A DNA stretch of 64,000 bases from Zanthoxylum bungeanum (Eukaryota; Streptophyta; Magnoliopsida; Sapindales; Rutaceae), in the NCBI GenBank assembly GCA_019454045.1, contig SKCR01049657.1, forward strand, positions 1 through 64,000. Reading direction: 5' to 3'. Of this stretch, positions 1-10,466 are shown piece after piece. Each line of letters opens with the position of its first letter. The first letter of the stretch is position 1. The position numbers and the translations under genes were made by a program. The notes beneath the pieces are model-generated. The model was given only the letters and a program-made list of their open reading frames with translations. It made no database searches and had not been told where the DNA came from.

Positions 1-227
1 GGTATTTTTTTTAATGGGCCAGTCTATAACAAATTATTAACTATTACCAGATGCATTTAAAAAAGTATGCACTCCATCACCTACAATGAGGAAATCAACT
101 AGATGCATTGGAAGAGTCGATGTCTTATGCCTCTAGTCTCCAAGCAATTTTAGACCTGCATACATTTTATATTAGCTGTTGATTTGTAACCATTATCTTA
201 TGAGGTATCAGGTTCAAACACTATCAC

Positions 228-411
228 CTTCACCACTATTCACAGCAGCCCGTAGTAAGTTCTCTTGTTCTTGAATCTTCAAAGCCCGACCCTTGTCCAA
301 ATTTGGAAGGATCTGTGGACCTTGACGAGTACCAAAACAATAGGCTTTACGAGTATCAGTTAATACTTTTTTAGCATTTTCACCGGCTGCTCCAATCATT
401 TCAATTCTAGA
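228..411 (-). CDS. MED8: Internal exon of a Mediator subunit MED8-like gene (partial gene)
   Basis: Read on the minus strand, this 184 bp stretch encodes about 61 residues that I recognise as the conserved middle of plant MED8. Visible motifs are RIEMIGAAGENA, DTRKAYCFGTRQGPQILP and KIQEQENLLRAAVNSGEG. MED8 is a head-module subunit of the nuclear Mediator complex, which links transcription factors to RNA polymerase II. The exon is framed by an ACAG acceptor (412-415) after a T-rich tract and by an AAG/GTGATA donor at 228/227; reading past the donor soon meets a stop. Downstream exons would lie left of the window. I could not find the upstream exon, which should lie at higher coordinates; LTR retrotransposons begin within about 2 kb. 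The gene may carry this array in an intron, or this may be a gene remnant. The family call is from memory of the protein, not from a search. Confidence 0.68.
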
Positions 412-1850
412 CTGTGAACTAGAAAAGCATCAGGAAAAATACAAGGAATTTGTAGAAAAAAATAAAAATCATTATTCAATGAACTATAGGTTACTTGTTT
501 TTCGTTCTAGTGGTGATTCGGGAAAATTTACTACTCGAACAAACCTCACACAAGCAGTGAATTTGTTTGGTTAATTAGGAACCAAAGCAAACTTAACAAG
601 CAAACAGGAAATCACAGAGAAAATAAAGATTTTAATGTGATTCGGCGGAGAGTGGCTTAAACCTACATCCATAGATGCAAAGAAATGAAACTTTTATTAT
701 AAGCTCGGGTAAAATCGACCTGCTATCTCTCTCTGTCACTAAACTTTTATAGCTCATTTTACAAGTAATCAAATGTGAAAAATGCTAACCCAAAATAACC
801 AACCCTTGAAACAGAATCCTCGATTCTTTTATATAGGCCGATAAATCTTCTATTACACCTATAAATTTATCATTACTCCAACCCATGACGTCAGCCACGT
901 CTTCTTATCATTACTGCCCATTATTACACGTTCTCTTTATATGGGCTCCTGAATCTTTTACCTCACCAATAAATTTACTGTTACACCAATCCATGACATC
1001 AGCCACGCCTTCTTGTCATTATTGCCCACTACTACACGTTCTGCCAGCTTGCAACTTTGCTACTTCACTACTGTTACATGTTCTTCCCACGTGACAGCCT
1101 GCAATTCAACCACTCTCACGCTATTCCGTGTGTCAAGAGATAATCCTCTGACCCACTCCCATTGCATCAGCCTTATGGAGGCTCAAACTCTTATGTAGCA
1201 TTTACGTCATCCATATATAAGCACACGATACGACAACCCCGACCTAGGTAACTGGGTCGGCATGCCGAGGTGATTGGTGTTGGATCTTCTTCCTCTATTC
1301 TTTGCCACGTCGGGTCGAGAGATATTTCCTCACTTCCATCACTTTCTCTTGGCAATTCCTCAACATTCTTGATAAGTGTTCGAAGGCTCATGAGTTTCAT
1401 ATGTTCCTTTTTTTTATATTAAAGTTTCTTCGGGTGTATACAATTCTGCCTCAGTTAGTTCACTATGAACCCCATTCTCATTGTCACAAGCACAAAATAT
1501 ATCACATGACGGCCTCAGATCGGTCTTCACATATGCCAATGTTGTCGAATCTAATGCATTTTTATCAGGTCGGGTGCCTCTATGCCCCGGGCCTGGGTCA
1601 TTCATCTGATCTCTCGTCCTCATAAAGACCTCGGACCATCTAGAAAGTGCAAACCCCGTTATACCCTTCTTCAGGCTTTTAAGTTCCTCGGGGCTGAAAA
1701 TCACCATCAACATCTGTACCATAGTTCTTGGTATCAACACGTTTGTGAGTTGATGTTGGGAACTTCAATAAAGATGCATATGGCACCTACGTCCTCGGGT
1801 CTTAACATGTGAATATCTACATTGCTACGCCATTTCTTTTTCTTGACCCA
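412..1850. other. Intron start, then unclassified repeat-like DNA
   Basis: The first roughly 100 bases look like the intron upstream of the MED8-like exon (T-rich on the minus strand). From about 520 the composition changes and the sequence resembles retrotransposon LTR or leader DNA, including a local 108 bp duplication. Open frames on both strands between 885 and 1812 are short, overlap each other and contain no domain I recognise. At 1729-1740 the bases TGGTATCAACAC resemble the initiator-Met tRNA primer site used by copia elements, but the match weakens after eight bases. Confidence 0.4.
859..1041 (+). repeat. 108-bp imperfect direct duplication with a TGACGTCA box
   Basis: The segment around ATGACGTCAGCCACG (885) recurs around ATGACATCAGCCACG (993) with the same flanking words (ataaattta before it, tacacgttct after it). 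The first copy holds the palindrome TGACGTCA, a typical bZIP core, and a nearby CCACGTC; in the second copy the palindrome has become TGACATCA. This may be an enhancer repeat of an old LTR. Confidence 0.55.
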
Positions 1851-1994
1851 AGCATGTTAATGACTTGATTGTCATAAATCTCCAATGATTAGGTGATTAC
1901 TTTTAAGTAATAAGTATTAATAATATTGGAGTATTATTGGAAGGTCTGTCTTGTCGATACAGAGATTAATTGGTTCTTACTACTTATGCTCAAG

Positions 1995-2290
1995 ACCGTC
2001 ATTATTGTGAGAGTATAAGTGCTCGGAACTTAGGTCGCTCCGGTAAAACGTTAGATGTAGCGTGATGAGTTAACGTAGTCACCCAATACTTTAATTATTG
2101 TGAAGGTGTACATACGAAGCTCATTAGTGCACATTGACAAGTATACACCTGGAATACGTCTTAATCCAATACCGTCATTATTGTGAGGATAAGAAACATT
2201 TCAGGACCAAACTAGGAGTCACGTGAATGTGATTAACCTTGGAGGTATACCTAATGAATTTATAAAGGCCAATACCGTCATTATTGTGAG
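1995..2290 (+). repeat. Spaced repeat ACCGTCATTATTGTGAG in the C0 leader
   Basis: The 17-mer is exact at 1995-2011, 2171-2187 and 2274-2290, and a decayed version lies near 2087-2103. Spacing is about 84-103 bases. It lies between the presumed 5' LTR side and the C0 gag start, in the untranslated leader, where packaging and dimerisation signals of retroelements are located. I do not recognise the motif. Confidence 0.7.
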
Positions 2291-2486
2291 GCTAGAGTAA
2301 ATGTCATGGGATCCACTTCCCGCTATGAAATTTTGATAGTCAAATTTCTATTTTTCCGTTAAGGGAGATTATGGAATTACGTAAAGTAGTGGGAGGACAC
2401 TAATAGATTTAAAATTCCATAATCAATTAGTGTCTTTATTTTGAAATGAAAAATATTCTGCTACTGTTTAAAATGTTATCTTGTAG

Positions 2487-3458
2487 ATGGCTGCCGCAAA
2501 TCCATTGTTGTGTCTATTGGATTCCAATAAACTGAAACGAGCCAAAAACTATTTTGAATGGGAAATGAACATCTGTTTTGTCTTGAAGTTTGAAAAATTG
2601 ACTTATGTAACTATTAATCCATTACTTGTTGAAATCGATCATTACTCCACTCCTGAAGAGCGAAAAACTTTTGCAAAATGGAAGGATGATAACCTGAAAG
2701 TGAAATCTTACATTTTAGGATCGATGGTTCCAGATTTACTCAGACAATACATAGAAGTACCGGTTGTTTGGAGCATTATACGAACACTCAAGGAGTTGTT
2801 CGAGGTAAATCAAGAAATCGAAATATATTGGAGGTCGAATGAATTGCTCCGTGCTGAACTTAAGGATGGAGGAGTTGTCAGCATTCATGTTTTGAACATG
2901 ATCGACCAGATCTGATATTTGGAATGATAGGGCATTGTGATTGATGAAAAAATAGGCCATAATTTGATTATGTCTTCTTTGCCTCGAACTTATACTGGCT
3001 TTGTGTTAAACTTTCACATGCATTCTATGCAAGCCAGCTATGAAGAACTTCATAATATGTTACCTACGGTGGAACAAGATTTAAAGAAAGGCAATCACAT
3101 TCTGTACCTCCATGGTGGAACAAACTCTTCTAAGACTTTTAGGAAGTCAAAGAAAATCAAAATGAGAAAAAAAGAGATTTCAAAGAAGAACTCCAATAAG
3201 CGAAAATGTGCAAGATCGCAAGTAGCTCGTAATCAATGTCTACATTGTAAGAAATCTGGACACTGGAAGAATAACTGTCCAGAACTGAAAGGAAAGGCTA
3301 GACCCTCAAGTACGTTTTATATTTTTCCTATTATTGATATCTCTTTAGCCTTATATGCAAATAGTGGATGGGTGTTAGACACCGACAGTCCTACTCATAT
3401 TTGCAACTCCATGCAGGTCATGAGGGTTAAAAGAAGGTTGAACAAAGGGGAGATCTAG
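2487..3458 (+). pseudogene. C0 Ty1/copia gag plus start of protease (broken)
   Basis: The frame opens at ATG 2487 with a copia-type gag N-terminus (UBN2-like, with W, LRAEL and HVLNMIDQI landmarks). It is cut by stops after 2915 and resumes at 2937. The second part holds a complete zinc knuckle, CX2CX4HX4C (C, C, H, C at about 3237-3280), preceded by a Lys-rich stretch. It then enters the protease: WVLDTDS stands where the aspartic protease active site D-T/S-G is expected, so the catalytic Gly is Asp. Gag would package element RNA into cytoplasmic particles and the protease would cut the polyprotein. The stops and the altered active site make this copy inactive. The start is taken at 2487 because it follows a leader and gives the expected gag beginning. 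Confidence 0.88.
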
Positions 3459-3662
3459 CTTAGAGTTGGCAATGGCAAGACATTGGATGTCAAGACCATA
3501 GGAACGGTTGTTCTAGATCTCCATAATGGATGTAAATTAGATTTACTTGACTGTTATTATCTACCCCCACTTATCAGACAAATAATATCACTGCCGATAT
3601 TAGATAAAGAGGGATATAAAATAAACATTAAGGATGAAACTTTATGTTTATAAGACAAAAAT

Positions 3663-4728
3663 TTGAAATGTGAATGTTCTTTATCTAACGGTCACTATGT
3701 TTTGGAAACATATAAAGATGTCTTTAATGTAGAGGAAAATACAAGTAGGAGATCTGAATTAAATAATACTGAATTATGGCATATGAGATTGTGCCAAATA
3801 GATGTTAGACGTCTATCCAAACTAGTAAAGAATGGTTTGATTGAAAATCTTACCTTAGATCCTTATCCGATTTTTGAGTCATGTATCCAATGAAAGATGA
3901 CAAATGCTCCATTTCTTGGTGTTGGACACCGTGCTGGAATTTATTGGAACTAATACACAGTGATGTGTGTGGTCCATTAAATCATGCTGCTCATGATGGT
4001 TCAACATACTTTGTGACTTTCACGGATGATAAGTCTAGATATGGATATGTCTATTTGATGAGACATAAATCAGAAATATTTTCAAAATATTCTGAAATGA
4101 AGTAGAAAAAAAAACCAGTAAATTCATCAAATGCCTTAGATCAGATAGAGGTGATGAATACATGAGTGACGATTTCAGAAATTATTTAAGGGAGAATGGA
4201 ATTCTAGCCTAATATAGCCCACCAGGAACACCTCAACACAATAGTGTGTCTGAGCGTAGAAATCGTACTTTATTGGATATGGTACGAACCATGATGAGCT
4301 ATACAGATCTTCTATATTATCTTTGGGGTTACTCTTTACTTACTACAACCCACATACTTAATAGGGTTTCATTGAAAACTATTTCTATGACCCCTTATCA
4401 AATATGGTTTGGTAGAAATCCAAGTCTTAGATACTTAAATATTTGGGATTGTACTGCATACGTTAGAGTTGCGCAGTGGGATAAACTAACACCTAGGGGG
4501 TATAAATATAGGTTCGTTGGATATCCTGAAAATTCTTTGGGATATCAATTCTATGATTTTGAGGAACAAAATGTATTTGTTGTTCGCTTTGCCACTCTTC
4601 TTGAAAATGATTTTTTGAGAGAAAGTGAGAATTATAGAAAGATTGAACTTGATGAGTTTAATCCCAACAGTAAGGAACCTAAGATTGAACCAGAGATCCA
4701 ACTAGGTAAAGGATCTCCAACTAGGTGA
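3663..4728 (+). pseudogene. C0 copia integrase (broken)
   Basis: The GAG-pre-integrase zinc region is recognisable (ELWHMRL, then ESCIQ), but the second His is lost (LCQ instead of LGH). A frame change at about 3881 leads into the catalytic core. All three DDE residues are still visible in separate frames: Asp at 3962-3964 (IHSDVCGP), Asp at 4144-4146 (RSDRGDEY) and Glu at 4252-4254 (VSERRNRT). There is a stop near 4105 and another at about 4210. Downstream lie the usual copia C-terminal words (WGYSLLT, ILNRV, RGYKYRFVGY). The enzyme would insert element cDNA into nuclear DNA; this copy cannot be translated as one chain. Confidence 0.9.
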
Positions 4729-4755
4729 AGGCTCTACAACACAGGTCTACGTAAG

Positions 4756-5710
4756 TTGAATATAATATCAAAGCCTTCCGAGAGATTTTTTTTAACATCT
4801 GATGTGAGCCTTGATGTTATCCTCTTGGAGGAAACAAATTCTACTACGTATAAAGAAGCGATATTGGATATCGATCCGAGAAAATGGCAGGAAGCCATGA
4901 AATCTGAAATGGATTCTATGCATGACAATCAAGTCTGGGACTTAGTTGAACTTCCTGAAGGAGTTAAACCTATTGGCTGTAAATAGGTTTATAAAAGGAA
5001 GCGATGGCCCGATGGAAAAATGGAAACCTTTAAGGCCCGACTGGTACCGAAAGGTTACACTCAACGTTCATGGATTAACTATGAGGAAACTTTTTCACTA
5101 GTAGCCATGCTAAAAATCTATTAGGATTCTTTTAGCCATTGATGTATATCACGGTTATGAGATATGATAAATGGATGTGAAAACCGATTTCCTAAATGGA
5201 TTACAGGAGGAGGATATCTATATGGAGCAACCATAGGGTTTCATATCCAGTGAGACTTCAAACTTGATTTGTAAGCTCCAAAAGTCTATTTATGGACTTA
5301 AACAGACATCCCGAAGCTAGGATCATCGTTTTGATGAGATAATTAGATTATCTAGATTCATCAAGAACGAGGAAGAACCATGTGTTTATAAGAAAGTGAA
5401 TGGGAGCATGATAGTTTTCCTAGTCTTGTATGTAAATGACATCCTTATCATTGGAAATGATATAAGAATGATGCAAAGTGTGAAAGCCTACCTTTGCAAG
5501 AACCTCTTCATGAAAGATATGGGTGAAGCTTCCTATATAATAGGTATAAGGTACTACCGGGATAGAGTTAGGAAGCTTATAGGGTTGTCGCAATCGACAT
5601 ATATATATAAGATGTTAGAAAGGTACGGTTTTACCAACTGTAAGGCAATAAATATACCTTTCCGATACAACATACATCTTTCGAAGAAAATGGCACCTCA
5701 GACTGAGTAA
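4756..5710 (+). pseudogene. C0 copia reverse transcriptase (broken, YVND)
   Basis: The RT begins with KWQEAMKSEMDSM and VWDLVELPEG. A TAG right after PIGCK (4984-4986) interrupts it where copia RTs continue WVYKRK. The middle (4987-5395) is readable only across several frames ([17 protein letters not shown]-like words). From 5396 the palm is open: FLVLYVNDILIIGND. The catalytic pair is Asn-Asp (Asn codon 5435-5437) instead of the usual Asp-Asp, so catalysis would be lost even without the stops. RT copies element RNA into cDNA inside the particle. It ends at 5710 with a stop in the connection region. Confidence 0.9.
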
Positions 5711-5862
5711 GAGAGATTTAGGATGTCTAATTTTCCATATACTTCTTGTATTGGAAGCATAATATAGGATTTGATCCAGACTGAGTAAAACTTGACATCA
5801 GTTTCGACGTCAGTGTGACTAGCTGATATCAATTTGATCTAGGTAATTATCATTGGACAGTC

Positions 5863-6420
5863 TTGAAACATATCCTGAAATATCTTAAGGGTATTAGGGA
5901 TGAGTTTCTGATATATGGAGAATATGAGCTACAAGTAAAGGGTTATACAAAATCCGACTTCCAAGGAGATCCAATTAATAGAAAATCTACATCAAGATAC
6001 ATATTCACCCTTAACAGTGGTGCAATTAGTTGGCGATGTTCAAATCAATGCTCAACAGCTGATTCCACCACTGAGGCGGAATTTATAACGACTTCAGAAG
6101 CTACTAAAGAAGCTGTTTGGATTAGAAATTTTATCACAGAACTTGGCATTGTGCCTAGTATTGCGGATTCGATCCCATTGTACTGTGATAATAGCGGAGC
6201 CATTGCGCATGCTAAGAAACCGAGGGCGCATTCCAAGTCTAAACACGTGGAAAGGAAATATCGCGTGATTAGAGAGATAATTGAACGTAAAGACATAGTG
6301 GTCTTGAAGGTTCAAGGACTAGACAACATAGCAAGCCCGCTTACAAAGGCTTTACCTCCTAAGTTATTCGATAAACATACGGAGGAGATGAGACTATGGT
6401 ACCATCCGGATTGGCACTAA
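5863..6420 (+). pseudogene. C0 copia RNase H domain
   Basis: A clean 185-residue frame covers copia RNase H. GYTKSDFQGD stands where GYTDADFAGD is typical. It is followed by KSTSRYIF, GAISW, STTEAEF, YCDNSGAIA, KHVERKYRVIRE and a C-terminal LTKALPPKLF. The change of the first Asp in the TDAD-like motif to Lys is unusual; the second Asp and the Glu and DNS residues remain. RNase H removes the RNA strand of the RNA/cDNA hybrid. The stop at 6418-6420 lies just before the polypurine tract, as expected for the end of copia pol. The 5711-5862 gap contains a decayed RT/RNase H link with in-frame stops. Confidence 0.9.
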
Positions 6421-6433
6421 GTAAGTGGGAGTT
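6421..6433 (+). other. C0 polypurine tract
   Basis: AAGTGGGAG (6423-6431) directly follows the pol stop and precedes TGTTGGAG at 6434. This is the usual plus-strand primer and LTR start of copia elements. Confidence 0.8.
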
Positions 6434-7620
6434 TGTTGGAGTTGGTGCTTGGAGCGCGAATCCGAATAATATATTGTACATTTTATTATTTATTAACAAA
6501 ATAACTACATTTTTATTTCAAACCTTATTAATGATAATGTCATTATACATATTATATTGATGTATAAATATGTTAAAAATGACATCGACTTTAGAATAGT
6601 CATGTAGTAATACTGGACACTAGGTGGTCTGACATTGGGAAAGTATTACTATTATAAATTATTCTTAAAGTATATATATTCATAGTCGTTGGTTTTGGAA
6701 TACAATCAAATTCCTATAACCTAGAAAACTAGCACATGTCGTATATTAGAATTAGAGTTCCAATGGTTTAACCCGATGTACCATGAGCTTTGGAAATCGT
6801 ATAGATGTGTGGGTATTGGTTAGACCGAATACTGAATAACTCACATGTGATTCCTAATAGTTGGAAGTACACACCACCATCAATAGGAATCTCATCGAGT
6901 CAAGTAACATATGTAATCCTTTGACTATAGGATAACATTGATTTTGTTGAGATCTTCCACACTTTGATGCCATCTATTTCAGAAACCTTTCATGGTCTGG
7001 CCTCTAGATGTTCGTTGGGTGTGGACCGATGCATTCATTAATCAAGTTCATATCAAGATATGATCTGTCAGCTCGTATGTGTACCATAAGGGGTTTATAT
7101 ATCCATGTGAGTAAGTCACGATTCTTAAAGTCTTTGGCCAAAGCCGATCACCAAGGGTGGATTGCATTAGTTGTAAATAATCATGGACATGTCGATATGA
7201 GATGTGCGCCTCGGAAACTTGTCGGTGTATTATATGTTTCCTAAACACAACTCGGATAGCCTACGATGGAGGGATTGATAAACATATGTAATGACCTCGA
7301 CTTGTATAGTCCAGAAAGGTCATTCGCGTTCTTCGCAAATTTGGAGGTGGCCGAATTGCGTACATATTAGCTAGGCTTATATGATGAACGTGTCTAAACT
7401 TAAAGAGTCCCAATATGAAGTGTACTCGTTGAGCACTTGGGTAGCCGATTAATTTTGATAAAAGATAATAATCGATATTATAATTATCAACTAAGATAAT
7501 CAAGTGTTATTGGATAACATTAATTATTTACTTTGACCTAATTAGATTAATTGGATTAATTCAATATTTACACAAGGGCTTTGTCGTAATTAGATTAACC
7601 TTTTCTAGATTTTCCGGACT
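6434..7620 (+). mobile_element. C0 3' LTR-like sequence (right end uncertain)
   Basis: The sequence starts TGTTGG right after the polypurine tract, as an LTR should. It is AT-rich and has no convincing coding frame. The right boundary cannot be fixed: I see no matching 5' LTR, and a gypsy fragment begins by 7681. The 5' LTR of C0 is probably lost, replaced or too diverged to see in 1200-1990. Confidence 0.5.
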
Positions 7621-7680
7621 CCGATTCAGCCCCGATTTTTCCTATACACTCGTAACGGAAAATAGTATGTTATCCACGGG

Positions 7681-8098
7681 TTAGACCCATTTTCGCTGCT
7701 CAGGGCACCAATCCAACCCTAGGGGTCCCACTTTCGCCCCAACACATTGAACTCCGTGAAAAAGTTTTGCCAGTGTTTGCCCCTTGACTGAAACTCTGGA
7801 CAGGTAGGACACATCGTACACACTGAGTTCCACGAACCACTTCACCAGACGGCTTGCGATCTCTTGCTTATGCAGTATCTGCCTCAATGGGTGGTTAATG
7901 TACACCTTGATGAGGTGGCTTTGAAAATAGGGGCGTAACGTCCTCACTGTAATGATCAAAGACAAATCCACCATCTCGTGGGCCTGATACTGAGTTTCCG
8001 CATCCAACAATACCTTACTAGTATAATACACTGGCCTCTTGATTTTGTCTACTTAATATACTAATACCGAGCTTACAGTATATTCAGAAACAGCCAAG
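7681..8098 (-). pseudogene. Ty3/gypsy RT/RNase H fragment
   Basis: On the minus strand this reads as the RT connection/RNase H of a gypsy element of Tat or Athila type: YLAVSEYTVSSVLV, RPVYYTSKVLLDAETQY, TLRPYFQSH, PLRQILHK, LVKWFVELS and KGQTLAKL. A stop (about 8050) splits the first two motifs. No LTR, integrase or gag of this element is nearby, so it is an isolated scrap. Its right side passes abruptly into the family A leader at about 8110. Confidence 0.85.
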
Positions 8099-8109
8099 TA
8101 TATGAATAA

Positions 8110-9800
8110 CATCTCACTCGAAATTGGGCCTAATGGGCCAAAATTAATTTTGTGGCAAATGGTGATTCCTTATTGGGCTTTGGTTGCCAAAGTCCATGCC
8201 TTATAAATTAATTGAAAGCCCATTGGACTTTAATTAAATTGACATTGGATGTTAATTGGGTTTTGAGACCCGTTAAGATTAGATTTAGAATCTAAGTCGC
8301 AAAGGCTCATTAATAAAGTGTAATTATTTAATTTAGAATTAAATTTGAATTAGTATTGAATACGAATTAAATTGGATTTAATATTGTAGTTCGATATAAT
8401 TCAAGAATTCGTACTTTGAGTACTTATTCTTAAAACGAGTTGGACTCGCACAAATCAAATCGTTGTTTGAACATTGGATGGTCATTAATCAAAGATTAAT
8501 TAATTGGATTAGATTGATTGATAACATGCTTTGTGTGGATACATGGATGTGATGTATGAATAATGTATATCGGATGGATATTAGATGGGTGAGGGCAATT
8601 TTGGAAATTGTTGTAATAAATTTAGAATTTATTAAATTGGACCTGCGTGTCCAGCCTATTACCTCTTGATTCTTTGTATTTCTCTTCTCACCTATTCCCC
8701 TCAATGTAAATGAGGTTTCTTTAGAAGTGTTATGTAATTGGGTAGAAGTAAGAATAGTGCTAGCCCGGGAGAGGAAATGGAGAGATTTGTTCTAGGAACA
8801 AAATGTTTTAAATATCCATCCGCATATCATTATTAATTTATTTACCGCGCCTTATTATGCTTTTAGAATGCATGCTTAATGGTGTATGATGAGACCTAAT
8901 CAAAGATAATTAATTGGTTGCCAATTACGCGAAAAAACCCTCATACAATATTAAGCTTTTTTCTTCCATTGAGTGATTCATTCTCAAGATCCAAGATTGA
9001 CACTGGTTTGTTGGACAAATTCAAGACCTTTGTCCATCGCGGATGTGTTTGAATCATGAAGGCTTTGTTCCATATCGCATGTCTTGTCCAAGTTATGATT
9101 TGTTGGCCAGAGTCAAGATCACTTCTTGTCCATCGACATCGATTACGAAGCTTTCCAAGGTCAATGGGTCCCGCTTAACTGGAATCATTAAGCTTGTTGT
9201 GCCAAAGCCAAGGCTTAGTTGATTCAGAGGAAAAAGGTTAGGGAATATATTGGATATATTGGATATATGTTTCGGACTTGGAAGTCCACCTACTGGATCT
9301 AGGAATTGGATGAGATCCAATTGATCTTAGAGATCCACCTAGTTAAATATCATACAACTTGTTGGCCAAAGTCAAGGTTGTGTGTTATTTAACGGGATCC
9401 TAGCCCACTAGGAAACTATGTTTCCCGAGTACTCAACAGAGGGTTAGAGGCTCACCGAAAAATAGTGGGATGCAAGTATTAAATTTACAATTTCGTTTAG
9501 ATACTTGCCAATACGAGCTCATTTCATTTTTCGTCATTATTAATAAATATATTAGTTGGACTAATATTTAATTGTTGTTTTAAATTAAACAGTTAGACTG
9601 TATTCAAACTACTTCATTTATAGTTGATTATATAATTGGATTATAGTAATCAATATATTTGAATTTAACCAATCAAATAGTAGTTGATTATATAGTTAGA
9701 CTATAGTAATCATTATATTTGATTGTACCCGAAATCTTTGATTGGATAGTTGGACTATTGGAATCAAGATAACTGAAAGATTAGCGTTTAAAACATAATC
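8110..9800 (+). mobile_element. E2 (copia family A) 5' leader fragment
   Basis: This segment aligns by eye with 28437-30200 in E1 and with the E4 and E5 leaders. It is therefore the non-coding leader between PBS and gag of a family A element. Its LTR and the start of the leader are missing; the left edge abuts the gypsy scrap. It continues after E1, at 35613, because the TAATC target duplication flanks both sides of E1. Short frames here have no conserved protein. Confidence 0.8.
9540..9790 (+). repeat. AT-rich degenerate tandem repeat in the family A leader
   Basis: Words of the type GATTATATA, TTGGA and TATAGTAATCA recur three to four times at roughly 60-80 base spacing. The same block recurs at 29890-30160 (E1) and 60560-60830 (E5). 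GATTA with TAATC gives local dyad symmetry. Confidence 0.65.
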
Positions 9801-10458
9801 TGTTGGATAATATGACCCATAGCGTCACTATTTGTACAGATCACGGTGTTGTTGTACAAATTAACTATGTGACAAGGAAATTGCACTCTCATCATTTGTG
9901 ATTAAATCACTATAAATGTATAAATGAAGAGAGGTCCATATGATTAGTTCCTGGATTGAGATGATATGAGACAGTATCAGTCCACGAAGGATTAATCATT
10001 AAATATCCCTAGCCGGAGTATTATCGAGACTGGACATCAATAATGCGGAATAGGCTAGTATTGCACTTGTGTGTGTTGTGAGGGCACAACGACATAGTTC
10101 TCATATATATAAGTATTGGATACTTATGCAAGTGCGATAGGAGGTCGTGTTTCACCGATGGTACGGGAAACAGCTTCGCTCTGGATAGACCCCGCGGAAT
10201 CCCATTGGTAGTATGTCTGCGTGTCTATGGGAGGCCGCATCAGGGTAGGTGTATATGATCTTAACCTGAGACTTGCATCGCTAGTACTTGCGACAATCGG
10301 TAAACTTTGGTTTTGGTGGTTGGGGGACCTAAACTGGTTCTGTGTTCATCTCTTCTGGGTTTTCAGGAATCGTAGTGTACTGGGTGTGATGTCAAGATGG
10401 AAGTGTCACTTCAGACATATGGAGTTGATGATCGCGCAGGATACAGAACTAGTACTCT

Positions 10459-10466
10459 ATAAATAG
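10459..10466 (+). promoter_or_regulatory. TATA box of the E1 5' LTR
   Basis: TATAAATA lies in the LTR after ACTAGTACTC. The same box is at 34123-34130 in the 3' LTR. The equivalent site in the E2, E3, E4 and E5 LTRs reads CTCTTAAGT-like and has no TATA, so E1 belongs to a subfamily with a better promoter. Confidence 0.6.

Noticed and set aside
1729..1740. Copia primer site for C0
   Set aside because: TGGTATCAACAC matches only the first eight bases of the usual site and no LTR end (CA) stands directly before it.
1302..1812. Opposing 107- and 108-codon frames as host genes
   Set aside because: They overlap on opposite strands in repeat-like DNA, with no recognisable domain and no splice or start support.
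7008..7503. Short frames in the C0 3' LTR
   Set aside because: Both strands are equally open, the region is AT-rich LTR sequence and nothing is recognisable.
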